DNA of 64,000 bases from a virus: IMG/VR virus record IMGVR_UViG_3300025108_004281, positions 1-64,000 of that record; one strand, given 5' to 3'. Positions 8,580 through 16,618 of the stretch are shown here, piece by piece. The notes below the pieces were generated by a model. The model saw only the letters and a list, made by a program, of their open reading frames with translations, made no database searches and was not told where the DNA came from. Position 1 is the first letter of the stretch; each line of letters starts with the position of its first letter. Position numbers and translations under genes: made by a program.

Positions 8580-9215
8580 CTACTTAATTGCTGTCTTCTT
8601 TGGTCTGCCTGGTTTTGGCTTTGGCTTTAATTCAGGTGCTCTTGCGTATGCTTCTTCTCTTTTACTGTTAGCATCTGCGATCATCTGTTGTTGAACTCTT
8701 TCAATATCTTGTTCAATCATATCCGCTTGTTCCAATAAACCTTTAGCAATTCCTAACTGTTCGTCTGCTTCTCTTTCTGATAACTGTCTAGGTCTTTCAA
8801 CTTGATTAACTGCATCAATTTCCGATGTGTCTGCAAATTGAGGTTTCTCGTTTTCTTTACCTTCTTCAATCTGTGAAATAGACTTATTTAGTTCTGCTAA
8901 AGGAACTTCATCAGTTGGGGTAGGACACATTATAACTTCACTTACTGGTGCCTTTGTAATCATCCCATCACTGTGAATAGCCTGTAGCATAATTCTGCCA
9001 TCACTAAAGTTTCTACCGTTAAGTACCTGTGCTAAGTCACTATTTGCCTGTGCTTCATCGCTGTCTACAACAGACACGATTTCGTCGTGTTGTGTAGTAC
9101 CAAGTTCGCCAGTCATAATTAATAGTGCGTTTTCAGGCTCGCCTGGTACTTCTCTAAAAAGTACTAGACATTTACGGTCATTCCATTTAGCAACGTGTTT
9201 CATTACTTTAGCCAT
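8580..9215 (-). CDS. Conserved phage protein, about 211 aa
   Basis: The start is set at the ATG at 9215 (MAKVMKHV) because GAAGGAG lies just upstream; the frame itself extends further to 9290. The N-terminal part (KWNDRKCLVLFREVPGEPENALLI) looks like a small beta domain. The middle is acidic and charged and the C-terminus is lysine/proline-rich (GRPKKTAIK). Similar proteins are seen in marine T4-like phages; function unknown. Confidence 0.75.
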   Translation of the reverse strand: MAKVMKHVAKWNDRKCLVLFREVPGEPENALLIMTGELGTTQHDEIVSVVDSDEAQANSDLAQVLNGRNFSDGRIMLQAIHSDGMITKAPVSEVIMCPTPTDEVPLAELNKSISQIEEGKENEKPQFADTSEIDAVNQVERPRQLSEREADEQLGIAKGLLEQADMIEQDIERVQQQMIADANSKREEAYARAPELKPKPKPGRPKKTAIK

Positions 9216-9216
9216 A

Positions 9217-9507
9217 TTATTCTCCTTCTGCAGGAGCCTCTGCCTCTGCTGGTGCATCTGCTTCTGCTTCTGCTTGTTGACTTTGTGCAACTATGCTAAG
9301 AAAATTATTTAACCTATCAAAAACAGCACCTACTTGTGATGCTTCTGCACCCCTAAATGCTCCTCTGCTTACTGCTAAATCAACGATTTGTAATAATGCA
9401 TTGAGTTCCTCAAGGCTTAGTGAAGCCTGTTGTTGCTCAGGTGCATCTCCTTCTACTGATTGTTCAACTTCTTCGTTTACAATCTCTGTGTTTTCTGTAT
9501 CTGCCAT
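9217..9507 (-). CDS. Acidic Ala/Glu-rich protein
   Basis: Start at ATG 9507 (MADTEN), six bases after GGAGG. The core (about 30-75) is an amphipathic helical segment (LEELNALLQIVDLAV, FDRLNNFLSIV). The C-terminus is a low-complexity tail of alternating Ala, Glu and Pro. It could be a small virion or scaffold-type protein. A late-type box is 30 bases upstream. Confidence 0.7.
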   Translation of the reverse strand: MADTENTEIVNEEVEQSVEGDAPEQQQASLSLEELNALLQIVDLAVSRGAFRGAEASQVGAVFDRLNNFLSIVAQSQQAEAEADAPAEAEAPAEGE

Positions 9508-9536
9508 TTTTTCCTCCAATGGTAATTTACAAGTAT

Positions 9537-9544
9537 TATTTATT
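9537..9544 (-). promoter_or_regulatory. Late-type promoter box AATAAATA
   Basis: AATAAATA on minus, 29 bases upstream of the ATG at 9507. A one-base variant of the T4 late box, so moderate support. Confidence 0.35.
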
Positions 9545-9555
9545 AACTGATGTTT

Positions 9556-10326
9556 TTAAGTGAACGATAAAAAGGTCTCAATTCCTAGTTGATTGTAGTT
9601 ATTAAAGGTCATTTTGGCACCACTAAGTGTTCCGCCTTTGCCACTACCTGTATCTAGGAAAACTACTCTTTCTTCTTTTTTTGTCCAATACACTAAAGGC
9701 ATTTTTAAGTTGTCTTCAAAGTTAGGCTCACTTTGTAATGGTGATCTATCGTGTCCAACAAATACTATTTTACCCTTAGGTATTGCTTCTGCCCAGTCGT
9801 AAACTCTATGAGCATACATTTGACCGTTGTATTCAACCTGCTTTGAGTTATCAACTTGACCGTATAAGAATACACTTTCCATAGACTTCTTGGTTATCTT
9901 TTTTGTTTCCCAAAACTCAGGGTGTACACCACCGTGTGTAAAGAAAAAGTCTTTGTAAGTAGCATAAAGCGGTTGCTGAGATGCAACTTCTAATACTAAA
10001 TCTTTAAAAAGATCTATACCAAAGTCTACTCTTGCAAGAGTATCTCTTTGAGGTTTGCCTAATTTAACGTCATTGCCTTTTGCCCAACGATAAAGTTTGT
10101 TATCGTGATTACCTTGTATAATAGTACCGTGTCCAGCATCAAGTATTTCTTTTGCTAGTAACATGGTTTCTAAAGGCTTTGGACCGTAATCTAATATATC
10201 ACCTAATTGCAAGTAATATAAATTGTGTTTACGAGCATATGAATATGAAGTAGCAAAGTCAGAGAATACTGAGTGAACATCGCCCACTACTAGTAAACCT
10301 TTGTAACCTTCTAAATTAAGTTCCAT
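9556..10326 (-). CDS. Calcineurin-like metallophosphatase
   Basis: The 256-aa protein has the ordered metal-binding motifs of the family: VGDVHS, LGDILDYG, QGNHDNK, THGGVHP and VGHDRSP. These bind two metal ions and hydrolyse phosphoesters; phage members act as protein or nucleotide phosphatases. It has its own promoter at 10357-10385, with AGTAGGAG before the ATG. Confidence 0.9.
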   Translation of the reverse strand: MELNLEGYKGLLVVGDVHSVFSDFATSYSYARKHNLYYLQLGDILDYGPKPLETMLLAKEILDAGHGTIIQGNHDNKLYRWAKGNDVKLGKPQRDTLARVDFGIDLFKDLVLEVASQQPLYATYKDFFFTHGGVHPEFWETKKITKKSMESVFLYGQVDNSKQVEYNGQMYAHRVYDWAEAIPKGKIVFVGHDRSPLQSEPNFEDNLKMPLVYWTKKEERVVFLDTGSGKGGTLSGAKMTFNNYNQLGIETFLSFT

Positions 10327-10356
10327 AACTCCTACTCAACTACTTAATATACTATA

Positions 10357-10385
10357 ATTATACTAAAAATAAGGGGTAAAGTCAA
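10357..10385 (-). promoter_or_regulatory. Sigma70-like promoter for phosphatase
   Basis: TTGACT, 17-base spacer ending TTTTTAG, TATAAT. The -35 box lies three bases behind the TAG stop of the amidinotransferase gene. Confidence 0.9.
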
Positions 10386-10388
10386 CTG

Positions 10389-11462
10389 CTATTTCCAGTA
10401 ACTTTCTAGTTTGCCTTCTCTAACTAAGTCCTGGCTCACACAATGTGGACCACCTGCTAGTGTTCTCATATGACGCATTTGAACTGGCACTGGTGTTACA
10501 CCGTGTTTTTCCATTGCCTTCATTAAGTGTATCTCATCACTTGGTACTAATACATGCTGTGGGTCTATGCTGAGTACATTCATACCTATCCAACTACTTG
10601 CTGGAGCATAATCTTCTAAACATGGTTGCCCTACACACATATCTTCGTCATACCAAATAATATCCCAACCTTTGTATATTGCTGGCACCTTGTCTGCATC
10701 AACCCTACTGGCATTTAGAATAACTAGTCCAGGTCTTAGTGGCATAATGGTACTGTCAACATGAGCCCAACTGTATAAGTCATGCATCATGTGTACACGA
10801 AATTCGGGGCCTAGAGCGTTCTGTAACCACCTAGCACCCATTTCATTGCCTGTATTGGATATAAGGTACAGTATATCATAACCCATGCGTATGAGGTTAG
10901 CAGGGTCTAATATAGGCTCATTGTTGTTTACACTTGGGTCTCTGCCTGGCTGTATTTTAAATAAATCATCTTGTAAACGTGGCTTAGGCATCTGTAACCA
11001 ATTGGCACCACCCATCATCTTCTCTTGAAAGAGGTCTCTGAATAGAAAAGTTTCATGGTACCTTGCTCTCAAACTCATAGCACCTTCTATGATTTTGTCA
11101 CCTATCACAGTAACACTATCACGTGGACAGTATGCTTCATATTGGTCTGTGTCCCATAAGCCGTTGCTAACGTTCGCTGTAAAGTCTATAGCATTTAGGT
11201 TAGGCCTATGTACCTTTACACCGAAATCGTTGCTTAGAACGTTACACAATGCGTCTAAGTCCTCTTCTGCTTCGGTATATACATGCTCTGGGTATCTACC
11301 CTTAGGCATTTGTGCATACTGTTCAGCACTTAGGTTGGCATAGTTGGTTGCGTGGTGCGAAAGGTCTCCGTGTGGAATGTTGGCGTCTACGGCCGTTCCT
11401 ATTATTACTTCTTTGAGAGTGTCCCATTCATTACAGGACCATAGATTTTTATTCTGCGTCAT
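10389..11462 (-). CDS. Glycine amidinotransferase-like protein
   Basis: This 357-aa protein belongs to the amidinotransferase/pentein family. The nucleophilic Cys is C341 in GGPHCVSQDL, and the catalytic His is in SWAHVDSTI, equivalent to the AGAT HxD segment. An N-terminal strand (EVIIGTA) typical of the fold is also present. AGAT moves an amidino group from arginine to an amine such as glycine. Length and C-terminal Cys motif fit a transferase rather than arginine deiminase. It is unusual as a viral metabolic gene; the acceptor is unknown. It overlaps the upstream 111-aa gene by 14 bases. Confidence 0.85.
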   Translation of the reverse strand: MTQNKNLWSCNEWDTLKEVIIGTAVDANIPHGDLSHHATNYANLSAEQYAQMPKGRYPEHVYTEAEEDLDALCNVLSNDFGVKVHRPNLNAIDFTANVSNGLWDTDQYEAYCPRDSVTVIGDKIIEGAMSLRARYHETFLFRDLFQEKMMGGANWLQMPKPRLQDDLFKIQPGRDPSVNNNEPILDPANLIRMGYDILYLISNTGNEMGARWLQNALGPEFRVHMMHDLYSWAHVDSTIMPLRPGLVILNASRVDADKVPAIYKGWDIIWYDEDMCVGQPCLEDYAPASSWIGMNVLSIDPQHVLVPSDEIHLMKAMEKHGVTPVPVQMRHMRTLAGGPHCVSQDLVREGKLESYWK

Positions 11463-11784
11463 GTGTAGTATTTACTACAACTGACTCAATACTGCCTATA
11501 TTATCTGGTTTTTTACTAGGTGCTCTTGCTAACTCTATGAATGTGAGCATGTCGCCTGTATGCTCAAAGTAAATTCTCCATATGTTATCACTACCAAGTG
11601 TAGACATATGAAGTAGACCTTGCCCGTGCTCATCGAAGTGCGACACTAAATCAAATATAGTGTCGTCTTCCATTGTATTAGAATAAATGCAAATTTTGTT
11701 TTTCATTAGGTTCTCATAGGTTAGAGTACCTTTTAAACCTTCTAGTTCACCTACACCTAATTTTTTACTTACGTGAATCTTCAT
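11449..11784 (-). CDS. Hypothetical protein, 111 aa
   Basis: Unrecognised 111-aa protein between the VWA protein and the amidinotransferase, overlapping both. The pattern of strands and one central His/Glu-rich turn suggests a small alpha/beta fold. Confidence 0.65.
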   Translation of the reverse strand: MKIHVSKKLGVGELEGLKGTLTYENLMKNKICIYSNTMEDDTIFDLVSHFDEHGQGLLHMSTLGSDNIWRIYFEHTGDMLTFIELARAPSKKPDNIGSIESVVVNTTHDAE

Positions 11785-13007
11785 GCTTTATACTTCACTG
11801 ATACGCCATATGGTGCTTCTGGAGTTCTACCACCGTAGCCAGAGCCATGAATAATAAACAATGTATCACAGTAGTCTTCATCACCCCAACTACCCCATGG
11901 GTAACCATCTGTGAATACAATTAACTTCTGCGGAACAATGTCTTCTTCTTTGAGTCGATCAAACATACAATCAAACTCAGTACCACCACCGCCTTCAATT
12001 TCAATGTCATAAATGTCATCAACGTTAGTTGAATCAAACTCATGAATTGTGTATGTAGATGTATCAAAGAAACAAAGTCTAAGTTTAAAGTTAGTGTATT
12101 GCTCCATGCAACCTTTTACTTCGCTTAGAAGGTCTCTTAGCATTTCATCTGACATAGAACCGGAACTATCAATAAAGCAGAACACATCTAAGTCTGTGTC
12201 GTAGTCCATACCTGGTAAGTATACTCTTTCAGCAATACCTTTTCTAGCAGGTCTCATAAATGTAAAATCATTCTTTACAACACTTTGAATATTAGTTGCA
12301 AGTAACTCTCTCCAGTCTAACTCAGGGTTAGTAAGATCTTTAATCATCTTCCTAACACCATTAGGAAGATCTTTATTACCAGCACCTTTGGCCGCATTCA
12401 TTACTGCTTCTTTAACTTCGTCGTTGATCTGCTGTCTTTCTTCCTTAGAATATGCTGGTGGGCCATCTTGCTTATCACCACCATCTACATTACCTTGTGC
12501 ACCTTGACCATCGCCATCTTCCTCGCTATAGTCCAAATGCATATCAAGTGTTTCTTGGGTAACATGCTCAGCATTTTCATACAAGTCATCATAGATCTCA
12601 TCTGAAATCCAGTTCTGATATTTGTAATCAAAACAAATATTAACTTTGGTAATTCTCTTACCAATGTTGTTTTCTACTAAGTCCATATTCACAACATAGT
12701 CATTTGCTATGTTCCAAAGACGAGGATCTCTGTTACCACGTCTGTCCATATGGTCATAAACATTATGTAGAACTTCGTGGCCCATCAAAAAGATCAGTTC
12801 GTCATCATCTAACGAATTGATAAACTCAGTATTATAAAAAAAGTATCTGCCATCTGTTGCGGCAGTTGGGCACCAACTTGATGCTTCTTGTAATTGTAAC
12901 CTAGTTGCTAAGTTACCAAAGAAACCATTCTTAAGAAGCAGTTGCACTCTAGCAGTAATTAATCTGTCCTTTACTGCTTGATCTGTATTTTGTGCTAAAT
13001 TGTTCAT
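11781..13007 (-). CDS. VWA protein with metallopeptidase-like N-domain (MoxR partner)
   Basis: In this 408-aa protein the N-terminal half has a zincin-type motif, GHEVLHNVYDH (near 80). The middle is an acidic linker (EEDGDGQGAQG). The C-terminal half is a von Willebrand A domain with the MIDAS motif CFIDSSGSM (near 285) and FTDGYPWG. This matches the VWA-like proteins paired with MoxR/CobS AAA ATPases. The ATPase is the next gene upstream (13166-14245). The pair probably remodels or inserts a cofactor into a target complex, which is unknown. Confidence 0.85.
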   Translation of the reverse strand: MNNLAQNTDQAVKDRLITARVQLLLKNGFFGNLATRLQLQEASSWCPTAATDGRYFFYNTEFINSLDDDELIFLMGHEVLHNVYDHMDRRGNRDPRLWNIANDYVVNMDLVENNIGKRITKVNICFDYKYQNWISDEIYDDLYENAEHVTQETLDMHLDYSEEDGDGQGAQGNVDGGDKQDGPPAYSKEERQQINDEVKEAVMNAAKGAGNKDLPNGVRKMIKDLTNPELDWRELLATNIQSVVKNDFTFMRPARKGIAERVYLPGMDYDTDLDVFCFIDSSGSMSDEMLRDLLSEVKGCMEQYTNFKLRLCFFDTSTYTIHEFDSTNVDDIYDIEIEGGGGTEFDCMFDRLKEEDIVPQKLIVFTDGYPWGSWGDEDYCDTLFIIHGSGYGGRTPEAPYGVSVKYKA

Positions 13008-13035
13008 TGTGTGTTCTCCTACAAACTATACTTAT

Positions 13036-13064
13036 ATTATACTAAAAATTACCTGGGAGGTCAA
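13036..13064 (-). promoter_or_regulatory. Sigma70-like promoter for VWA gene
   Basis: TTGACC, 17-base spacer ending TTTTTAG, TATAAT; TAGGAG precedes the ATG at 13007. Confidence 0.9.
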
Positions 13065-13086
13065 CCTATTATTTGGATAAAAAGGA

Positions 13087-13109
13087 TGGGGGGACCTTGT
13101 AGATCCCCC
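13087..13109 (-). terminator. Possible intrinsic terminator after MoxR gene
   Basis: GGGGGGA and TCCCCCC form a 7-bp GC stem with a 9-base loop. On the minus strand it is followed by a weak T stretch (ATCCTTTTATC). It lies between the MoxR stop and the VWA promoter. Confidence 0.55.
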
Positions 13110-13164
13110 CTTAGTCTGTGCCGCTTAGTGTAGGTTGTAGGAGTAACTGGCGACACAGAGACTA
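13110..13164 (-). other. Predicted stem-loop in MoxR 3' region
   Basis: TTAGTCT (13110-13116) pairs with AGACTAA (13158-13164), extended by GTG/CAC across a two-base bulge, enclosing about 33 bases. It sits directly after the MoxR stop codon and before the GC-rich hairpin. It may be a structured 3' end or a small RNA. Confidence 0.35.
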
Positions 13165-13165
13165 A

Positions 13166-14245
13166 CTAGTCGATGTTCATGTATTTGCCGTATCGATCAA
13201 CCCACTCATCAATACGTTTTACGTCTGCAAAGTCAACATCAATGTCATACTCGCTCAATGCAATTTTACAGCCTAATACACACATCTCAGGTTCGAAGTT
13301 GTCCATTAAGAAGTTAATGAAGTTATTGAAAGCCTCTGTGAGTTCTTTCTCTTCACCATTGTCTTGAATGTTCTTCAACTCATAACTCATACCAACTGTA
13401 AGAGCATACTTAGAAGATATCTCAAGTTTCTTCAACTCCTTGACCTTACCTGAAAGGATTTCAGATGGCTTAGGAAGTTTAGAAGCATTCTTCTTATGGT
13501 TCATAAACTTGATTGCCATACCTTCACCAACCAAACCAGTTACAATGTCCATTTCCTCTTCATGAGTCATGTCACTGTCTTCTAGCATTTGGCTAACGAA
13601 TGCCCAAGACCTAGGAGTAGCAAAACTCCTGCTTGAACTCTTTGGATCAAAGTCAAAAAGGTCTTGTTTAGCAAAAGCCAAGTAACCAACAACATCTGGG
13701 TTGATGTCATTATCAACTGCCCAAGACTGCCAATCGTCATGATTAACTTCAACTTCTAAGTGAAGGAATCTGTTTGCTAAAGGACTTGGCATCCTGTAAG
13801 TAACACCTTTATCAGTGTCTCTATTACCAGCCGCCGCAATTACCACGTTATCTGGTAATACATATTGTCCAACCCTACGGTTAAGGATCAACTGGTAAGC
13901 AGTTGCCTGCACACTTGGAGGTGCAGAGTTAAGTTCGTCTAAGAACAAGAAGACAGTTTCATACTGACTAGCAAGTTCTTCTGATGGTAGTTCGGCAGGT
14001 GCCGCCCACATCATTTTGTTAGTGTCCTCATCTCTGTAAGGATACCCTTTGATATCTGTTGGGTCTAGCAAAGCCATTCTCAAATCAATTAAAAGGTTGT
14101 TACCTTCTTCAGCGATCTGAGCCAGTACGTCGGACTTACCAACTCCTGGAGGACCCCAAATGAATACAGGACGTTTTTTAGAGAAAGCACGTTTGATGTG
14201 GTTCTTTGCCCTGCTTAGTTTTACTGTTCGAATGTTATCTGACAT
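13166..14245 (-). CDS. MoxR/CobS-family AAA+ ATPase
   Basis: This 359-aa protein has Walker A WGPPGVGKS (near 31), Walker B FLFLDELNSAP (near 95), sensor segment IAAAGNR and an arginine-finger region PSPLANRF, in the order typical of MoxR ATPases. Related genes are labelled cobS in T4-like cyanophages. It works with the VWA/metallopeptidase protein downstream as a chaperone-like pair. It has its own promoter at 14281, which overlaps the end of the upstream gene. Confidence 0.9.
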   Translation of the reverse strand: MSDNIRTVKLSRAKNHIKRAFSKKRPVFIWGPPGVGKSDVLAQIAEEGNNLLIDLRMALLDPTDIKGYPYRDEDTNKMMWAAPAELPSEELASQYETVFLFLDELNSAPPSVQATAYQLILNRRVGQYVLPDNVVIAAAGNRDTDKGVTYRMPSPLANRFLHLEVEVNHDDWQSWAVDNDINPDVVGYLAFAKQDLFDFDPKSSSRSFATPRSWAFVSQMLEDSDMTHEEEMDIVTGLVGEGMAIKFMNHKKNASKLPKPSEILSGKVKELKKLEISSKYALTVGMSYELKNIQDNGEEKELTEAFNNFINFLMDNFEPEMCVLGCKIALSEYDIDVDFADVKRIDEWVDRYGKYMNID

Positions 14246-14280
14246 ATAATTACTCCTACGAAATTATTTAATATGTATAT

Positions 14281-14309
14281 ATTATACTAAAAAACCTGAC
14301 CTAGGTCAA
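14281..14309 (-). promoter_or_regulatory. Sigma70-like promoter for MoxR gene
   Basis: TTGACC, 17-base spacer ending TTTTTTAG, TATAAT. The -35 box lies inside the last codons of the upstream gene, whose TAG stop abuts the -10 box. Confidence 0.9.
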
Positions 14310-14502
14310 CCTTTTCTTTCTTATTTTTTAAATTAAAAGTTAATTCAACCAAGTAGCCTAATGCTTGTAACTCATCTAACCTAAGGAAAACGTCACTATC
14401 AGAATAAGTTTTAGGGTCAGATATCCAATTATGTTTACCTGCCCTAGCACTAAATTTATCTAAGTAACGGATTTTATAATCCAAAGATTCGACGTATTCC
14501 AT
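14287..14502 (-). CDS. Hypothetical protein, 71 aa
   Basis: Small basic protein, unrecognised. It overlaps the upstream 156-aa gene by one base. Its last seven codons hold the -35 box and spacer of the MoxR promoter. Confidence 0.6.
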   Translation of the reverse strand: MEYVESLDYKIRYLDKFSARAGKHNWISDPKTYSDSDVFLRLDELQALGYLVELTFNLKNKKEKVDLGQVF

Positions 14503-14972
14503 TATGCTACTTGTTGAACTCCTGAAAGAACATCAGAAGTGATGTCCTTAAAACCCCAACTATCAACAATGTGATATGAATCATCAACTGAATCAAATAC
14601 AATGTCGCCAACTGAAAGAGAATGCATGTCACGATATGTAACAACCTCACCATCTTTCCTAGTGAACGTCTTCATTTTGAAACCACTTACGAATGTGTCG
14701 AACCACTGATCTAAACCAGTGTCGTCATCATAGTAGTAACCATTCAAAATTTTGAATACTTCTTCTAAGTTGCTGTCTTCAAAGTGAGCAACTTCACAAA
14801 CTTGGGTATAATGATTAAACATTTCTCCCTTGAAACCTTCAGCACCTCGCATCACTTCCATGTGTGCGTTATACTCAGGATATTTTTCAGCGGCACCTGT
14901 GTGTCCTCTGTCGTTAGAATTAACGAAATCTGTAACTTCGTCACTTAACTTGATTTGAAATACTTTGTACAT
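14502..14972 (-). CDS. Hypothetical protein, 156 aa
   Basis: Acidic soluble protein, unrecognised. The C-terminal third (RDMHSLSVGDIVFDSVDDSYHIVDSWGF) has a form seen in phage proteins with a small SH3-like beta domain. It is expressed from the promoter at 15006-15034. Confidence 0.7.
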   Translation of the reverse strand: MYKVFQIKLSDEVTDFVNSNDRGHTGAAEKYPEYNAHMEVMRGAEGFKGEMFNHYTQVCEVAHFEDSNLEEVFKILNGYYYDDDTGLDQWFDTFVSGFKMKTFTRKDGEVVTYRDMHSLSVGDIVFDSVDDSYHIVDSWGFKDITSDVLSGVQQVA

Positions 14973-15005
14973 AAAAACTCCTACCTTTTTACAAATTATG
15001 CATAT

Positions 15006-15034
15006 ATTATACTAAATTTTGGGGTACTGGTCAA
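15006..15034 (-). promoter_or_regulatory. Sigma70-like promoter
   Basis: TTGACC, 17-base spacer ending AATTTAG, TATAAT. The leader carries AAAAAGGTAGGAG as at 6131 and 7077. Confidence 0.9.
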
Positions 15035-15072
15035 CCTATTTTCAGTAAAAATTGTATGATTTTCGTACAAAT

Positions 15073-15080
15073 GATAAATA
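15073..15080 (+). promoter_or_regulatory. Late-type promoter box GATAAATA on plus strand
   Basis: GATAAATA upstream of the isolated 41-aa plus-strand gene, giving an approximately 105-base leader. The leader contains three TGTAACA repeats and a small hairpin (ACTGC 15146-15150 with GCAGT 15161-15165). Confidence 0.5.
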
Positions 15081-15192
15081 CTTTTGTAACATAATTGTAA
15101 CATAGAGTTTGGTATTCTGTAACAGAGCCCAATAGGGATGAAGTTACTGCAAACCTACTAGCAGTTATGTTAGAATATCACAGGAGAATAAC

Positions 15193-15318
15193 ATGGCGAA
15201 GTCCTTAGGAATAGTAGCCAGTGCAACTCATCGTTTCGCATTGGTCACTTGGAAAAAATTAGATACACTGATGAAATCAGGTCGTATGGAAAACGTGCAA
15301 GATATAATTGCATCGTAG
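15193..15318 (+). CDS. Basic 41-aa protein in its own plus-strand transcription unit
   Basis: ATG at 15193 follows AGGAG with 6-8 base spacing. The product has an excess of Lys/Arg/His over acids and is probably helical (WKKLDTLMKSGR). It is bounded by a late-type box upstream (15073) and a strong palindromic terminator downstream (15330). It faces the minus-strand genes. I do not recognise it. The complete cassette architecture argues that it is a real gene despite its size. Confidence 0.65.
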   Translation: MAKSLGIVASATHRFALVTWKKLDTLMKSGRMENVQDIIAS

Positions 15319-15329
15319 ACACAACCACT

Positions 15330-15356
15330 AAAAAAGGGTCCTAGGACCCTTTTTTT
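15330..15356. terminator. Bidirectional intrinsic terminator
   Basis: A perfect palindrome, AAAAAGGGTCC joined to GGACCCTTTTT, with T-runs on both strands. It lies between the convergent ends of the 41-aa plus gene (15318) and the minus gene ending at 15374. Confidence 0.9.
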
Positions 15357-15373
15357 ATACAGTACCTAAATAC

Positions 15374-15586
15374 TTACTTTTCGTTAACGAATGCGTAAAG
15401 TTCTTTGGCTGTATTGATTACTTCCTCCGGAGAGATCCAGATAACCGGTGCTGATTTACCTTCTCTGTGATCTTCTGGGATACTGTAAAATGAATGTACT
15501 TCCTGGTCTCTGTTATTTTCTAACATGCCCATTGCCATTCCTAAGATATCGGTTCGTAGTTCGAACCCACTTTTTCCTTGTGACAT
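15374..15586 (-). CDS. Conserved T4-like marine phage protein, 70 aa
   Basis: Short protein with the KSGFELRTDILGMAMG start and a C-terminal EEVINTAKELYAFVNEK helix. This pattern recurs in T4-like cyanophages and relatives. AGGAG precedes the ATG at 15586. Function unknown. It is the last gene of a long minus-strand run. Confidence 0.75.
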   Translation of the reverse strand: MSQGKSGFELRTDILGMAMGMLENNRDQEVHSFYSIPEDHREGKSAPVIWISPEEVINTAKELYAFVNEK

Positions 15587-15636
15587 AATTTTCTCCTTGT
15601 GTGTCAGTGTGTATGTACGTTAATGTACATTAATAT

Positions 15637-16041
15637 TTACTCAGAGAGATCGTCTTTGGTAGGATTTTTTGGTTTGCGGAGACCTTGTAACCATTTCTCC
15701 AAGTTCTGACCTTTCAGTTTAAGTATAACAGAATCCTTTTCGCTGAATAGCACTAACTTTTTATTGTCTACAAAGTAAGGCCATTGCATAGTTTGATCTA
15801 GTTTAACTACTGCTTTGTTTGATAATTTAAAGTTATCTAGTTTAAAATTATAGCAAGTAAAACTCTTTTCCATAAGTGTTAAACCGTACTTGGTGAGTCT
15901 AACTCCTATAACCTTGTTACCTCTAATCCTGTGATTTTTAAAAAACAAAGGCATAATGTCAAGTACAGAATACTGACTAATATCTAATTCTTGTTTGATT
16001 TTATCTACTATTTTATATTGTAAACTATTTTGAATTGCCAT
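15637..16041 (-). CDS. Conserved hypothetical phage protein, about 134 aa
   Basis: Start placed at the ATG at 16041 (MAIQNSLQYKIVDKIK), with upstream alternatives at 16053 and 16059 (GTG). The sequence is lysine-rich with a beta-rich middle. Similar proteins occur in T4-like marine phages. Function not recognised. Confidence 0.65.
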   Translation of the reverse strand: MAIQNSLQYKIVDKIKQELDISQYSVLDIMPLFFKNHRIRGNKVIGVRLTKYGLTLMEKSFTCYNFKLDNFKLSNKAVVKLDQTMQWPYFVDNKKLVLFSEKDSVILKLKGQNLEKWLQGLRKPKNPTKDDLSE

Positions 16042-16339
16042 TTTTGACTTCATCTTCACTTACAACAGGCCCACTTTCTAATTTAACTACACAAAATTCT
16101 TCTGTGTTAAATTGTTTGTTTAGCCGCTCTGCTAAGTTAAATGCATGTCCAGGATTAGAAAAACTAGTTTTCTTATACTTTGGTCCAGGATAATCTAAGT
16201 AAGAATGCATAGTTCTTAGATTAATTGGCGAACCTTGAAAGAACACACTAAAAACGTTTCCAGCCGCTAGTACCTGCTCTGTTTTATAATTTGTAGTATC
16301 GTGATGCTCTAAAATTACTGTTGGTTTTGGTCTACTCAT
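16025..16339 (-). CDS. Conserved T4-like marine phage protein, 104 aa
   Basis: Begins MSRPKPTVILEH and contains GPKYKKTSFSNPGHAFNLAERLN, a pattern I know from conserved hypothetical proteins of marine T4-like phages. CAGGAG lies upstream of the ATG and a late-type box precedes it (16358). Function unknown; expression with late genes is suggested. Confidence 0.75.
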   Translation of the reverse strand: MSRPKPTVILEHHDTTNYKTEQVLAAGNVFSVFFQGSPINLRTMHSYLDYPGPKYKKTSFSNPGHAFNLAERLNKQFNTEEFCVVKLESGPVVSEDEVKNGNSK

Positions 16340-16357
16340 GTATGTCTCCTGTACTTT

Positions 16358-16365
16358 TATTTATC
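16358..16365 (-). promoter_or_regulatory. Late-type promoter box GATAAATA
   Basis: GATAAATA on minus, 18 bases upstream of the ATG at 16339, in a 48-base gap between genes. Confidence 0.5.
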
Positions 16366-16387
16366 TAAAATACAGTTAAAACATACT

Positions 16388-16618
16388 TTAATTAATTAGT
16401 TTTGACCTAAGAAGATGTTGAAAACCTCCTATTCTTTCTCCATCTACGAATATTTGTGGTACAGTATTAACGTTATCTCCGCAACTTTCGTAGAATTGTG
16501 TGCGTTTATCGTCATCATCTAATACTGTTTCTGTGAATTCATATCCATTAAGATCTAACACTTGTTTTGCCATAGTGCTATAAGGACATGTAGTTTTTGT
16601 ATATATTTCAATTTTCAT
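16388..16618 (-). CDS. Glutaredoxin
   Basis: The 76-aa protein has the complete glutaredoxin core: active site TCPYS at C11, the cis-proline segment TVPQIFVDG and the GGFQHLL glutathione-binding end. The second active-site Cys is replaced by Ser (CPYS), so it would work as a monothiol glutaredoxin, for example in glutathione-dependent reduction of ribonucleotide reductase or Fe-S trafficking. It overlaps the upstream gene by 11 bases. Confidence 0.92.
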   Translation of the reverse strand: MKIEIYTKTTCPYSTMAKQVLDLNGYEFTETVLDDDDKRTQFYESCGDNVNTVPQIFVDGERIGGFQHLLRSKLIN

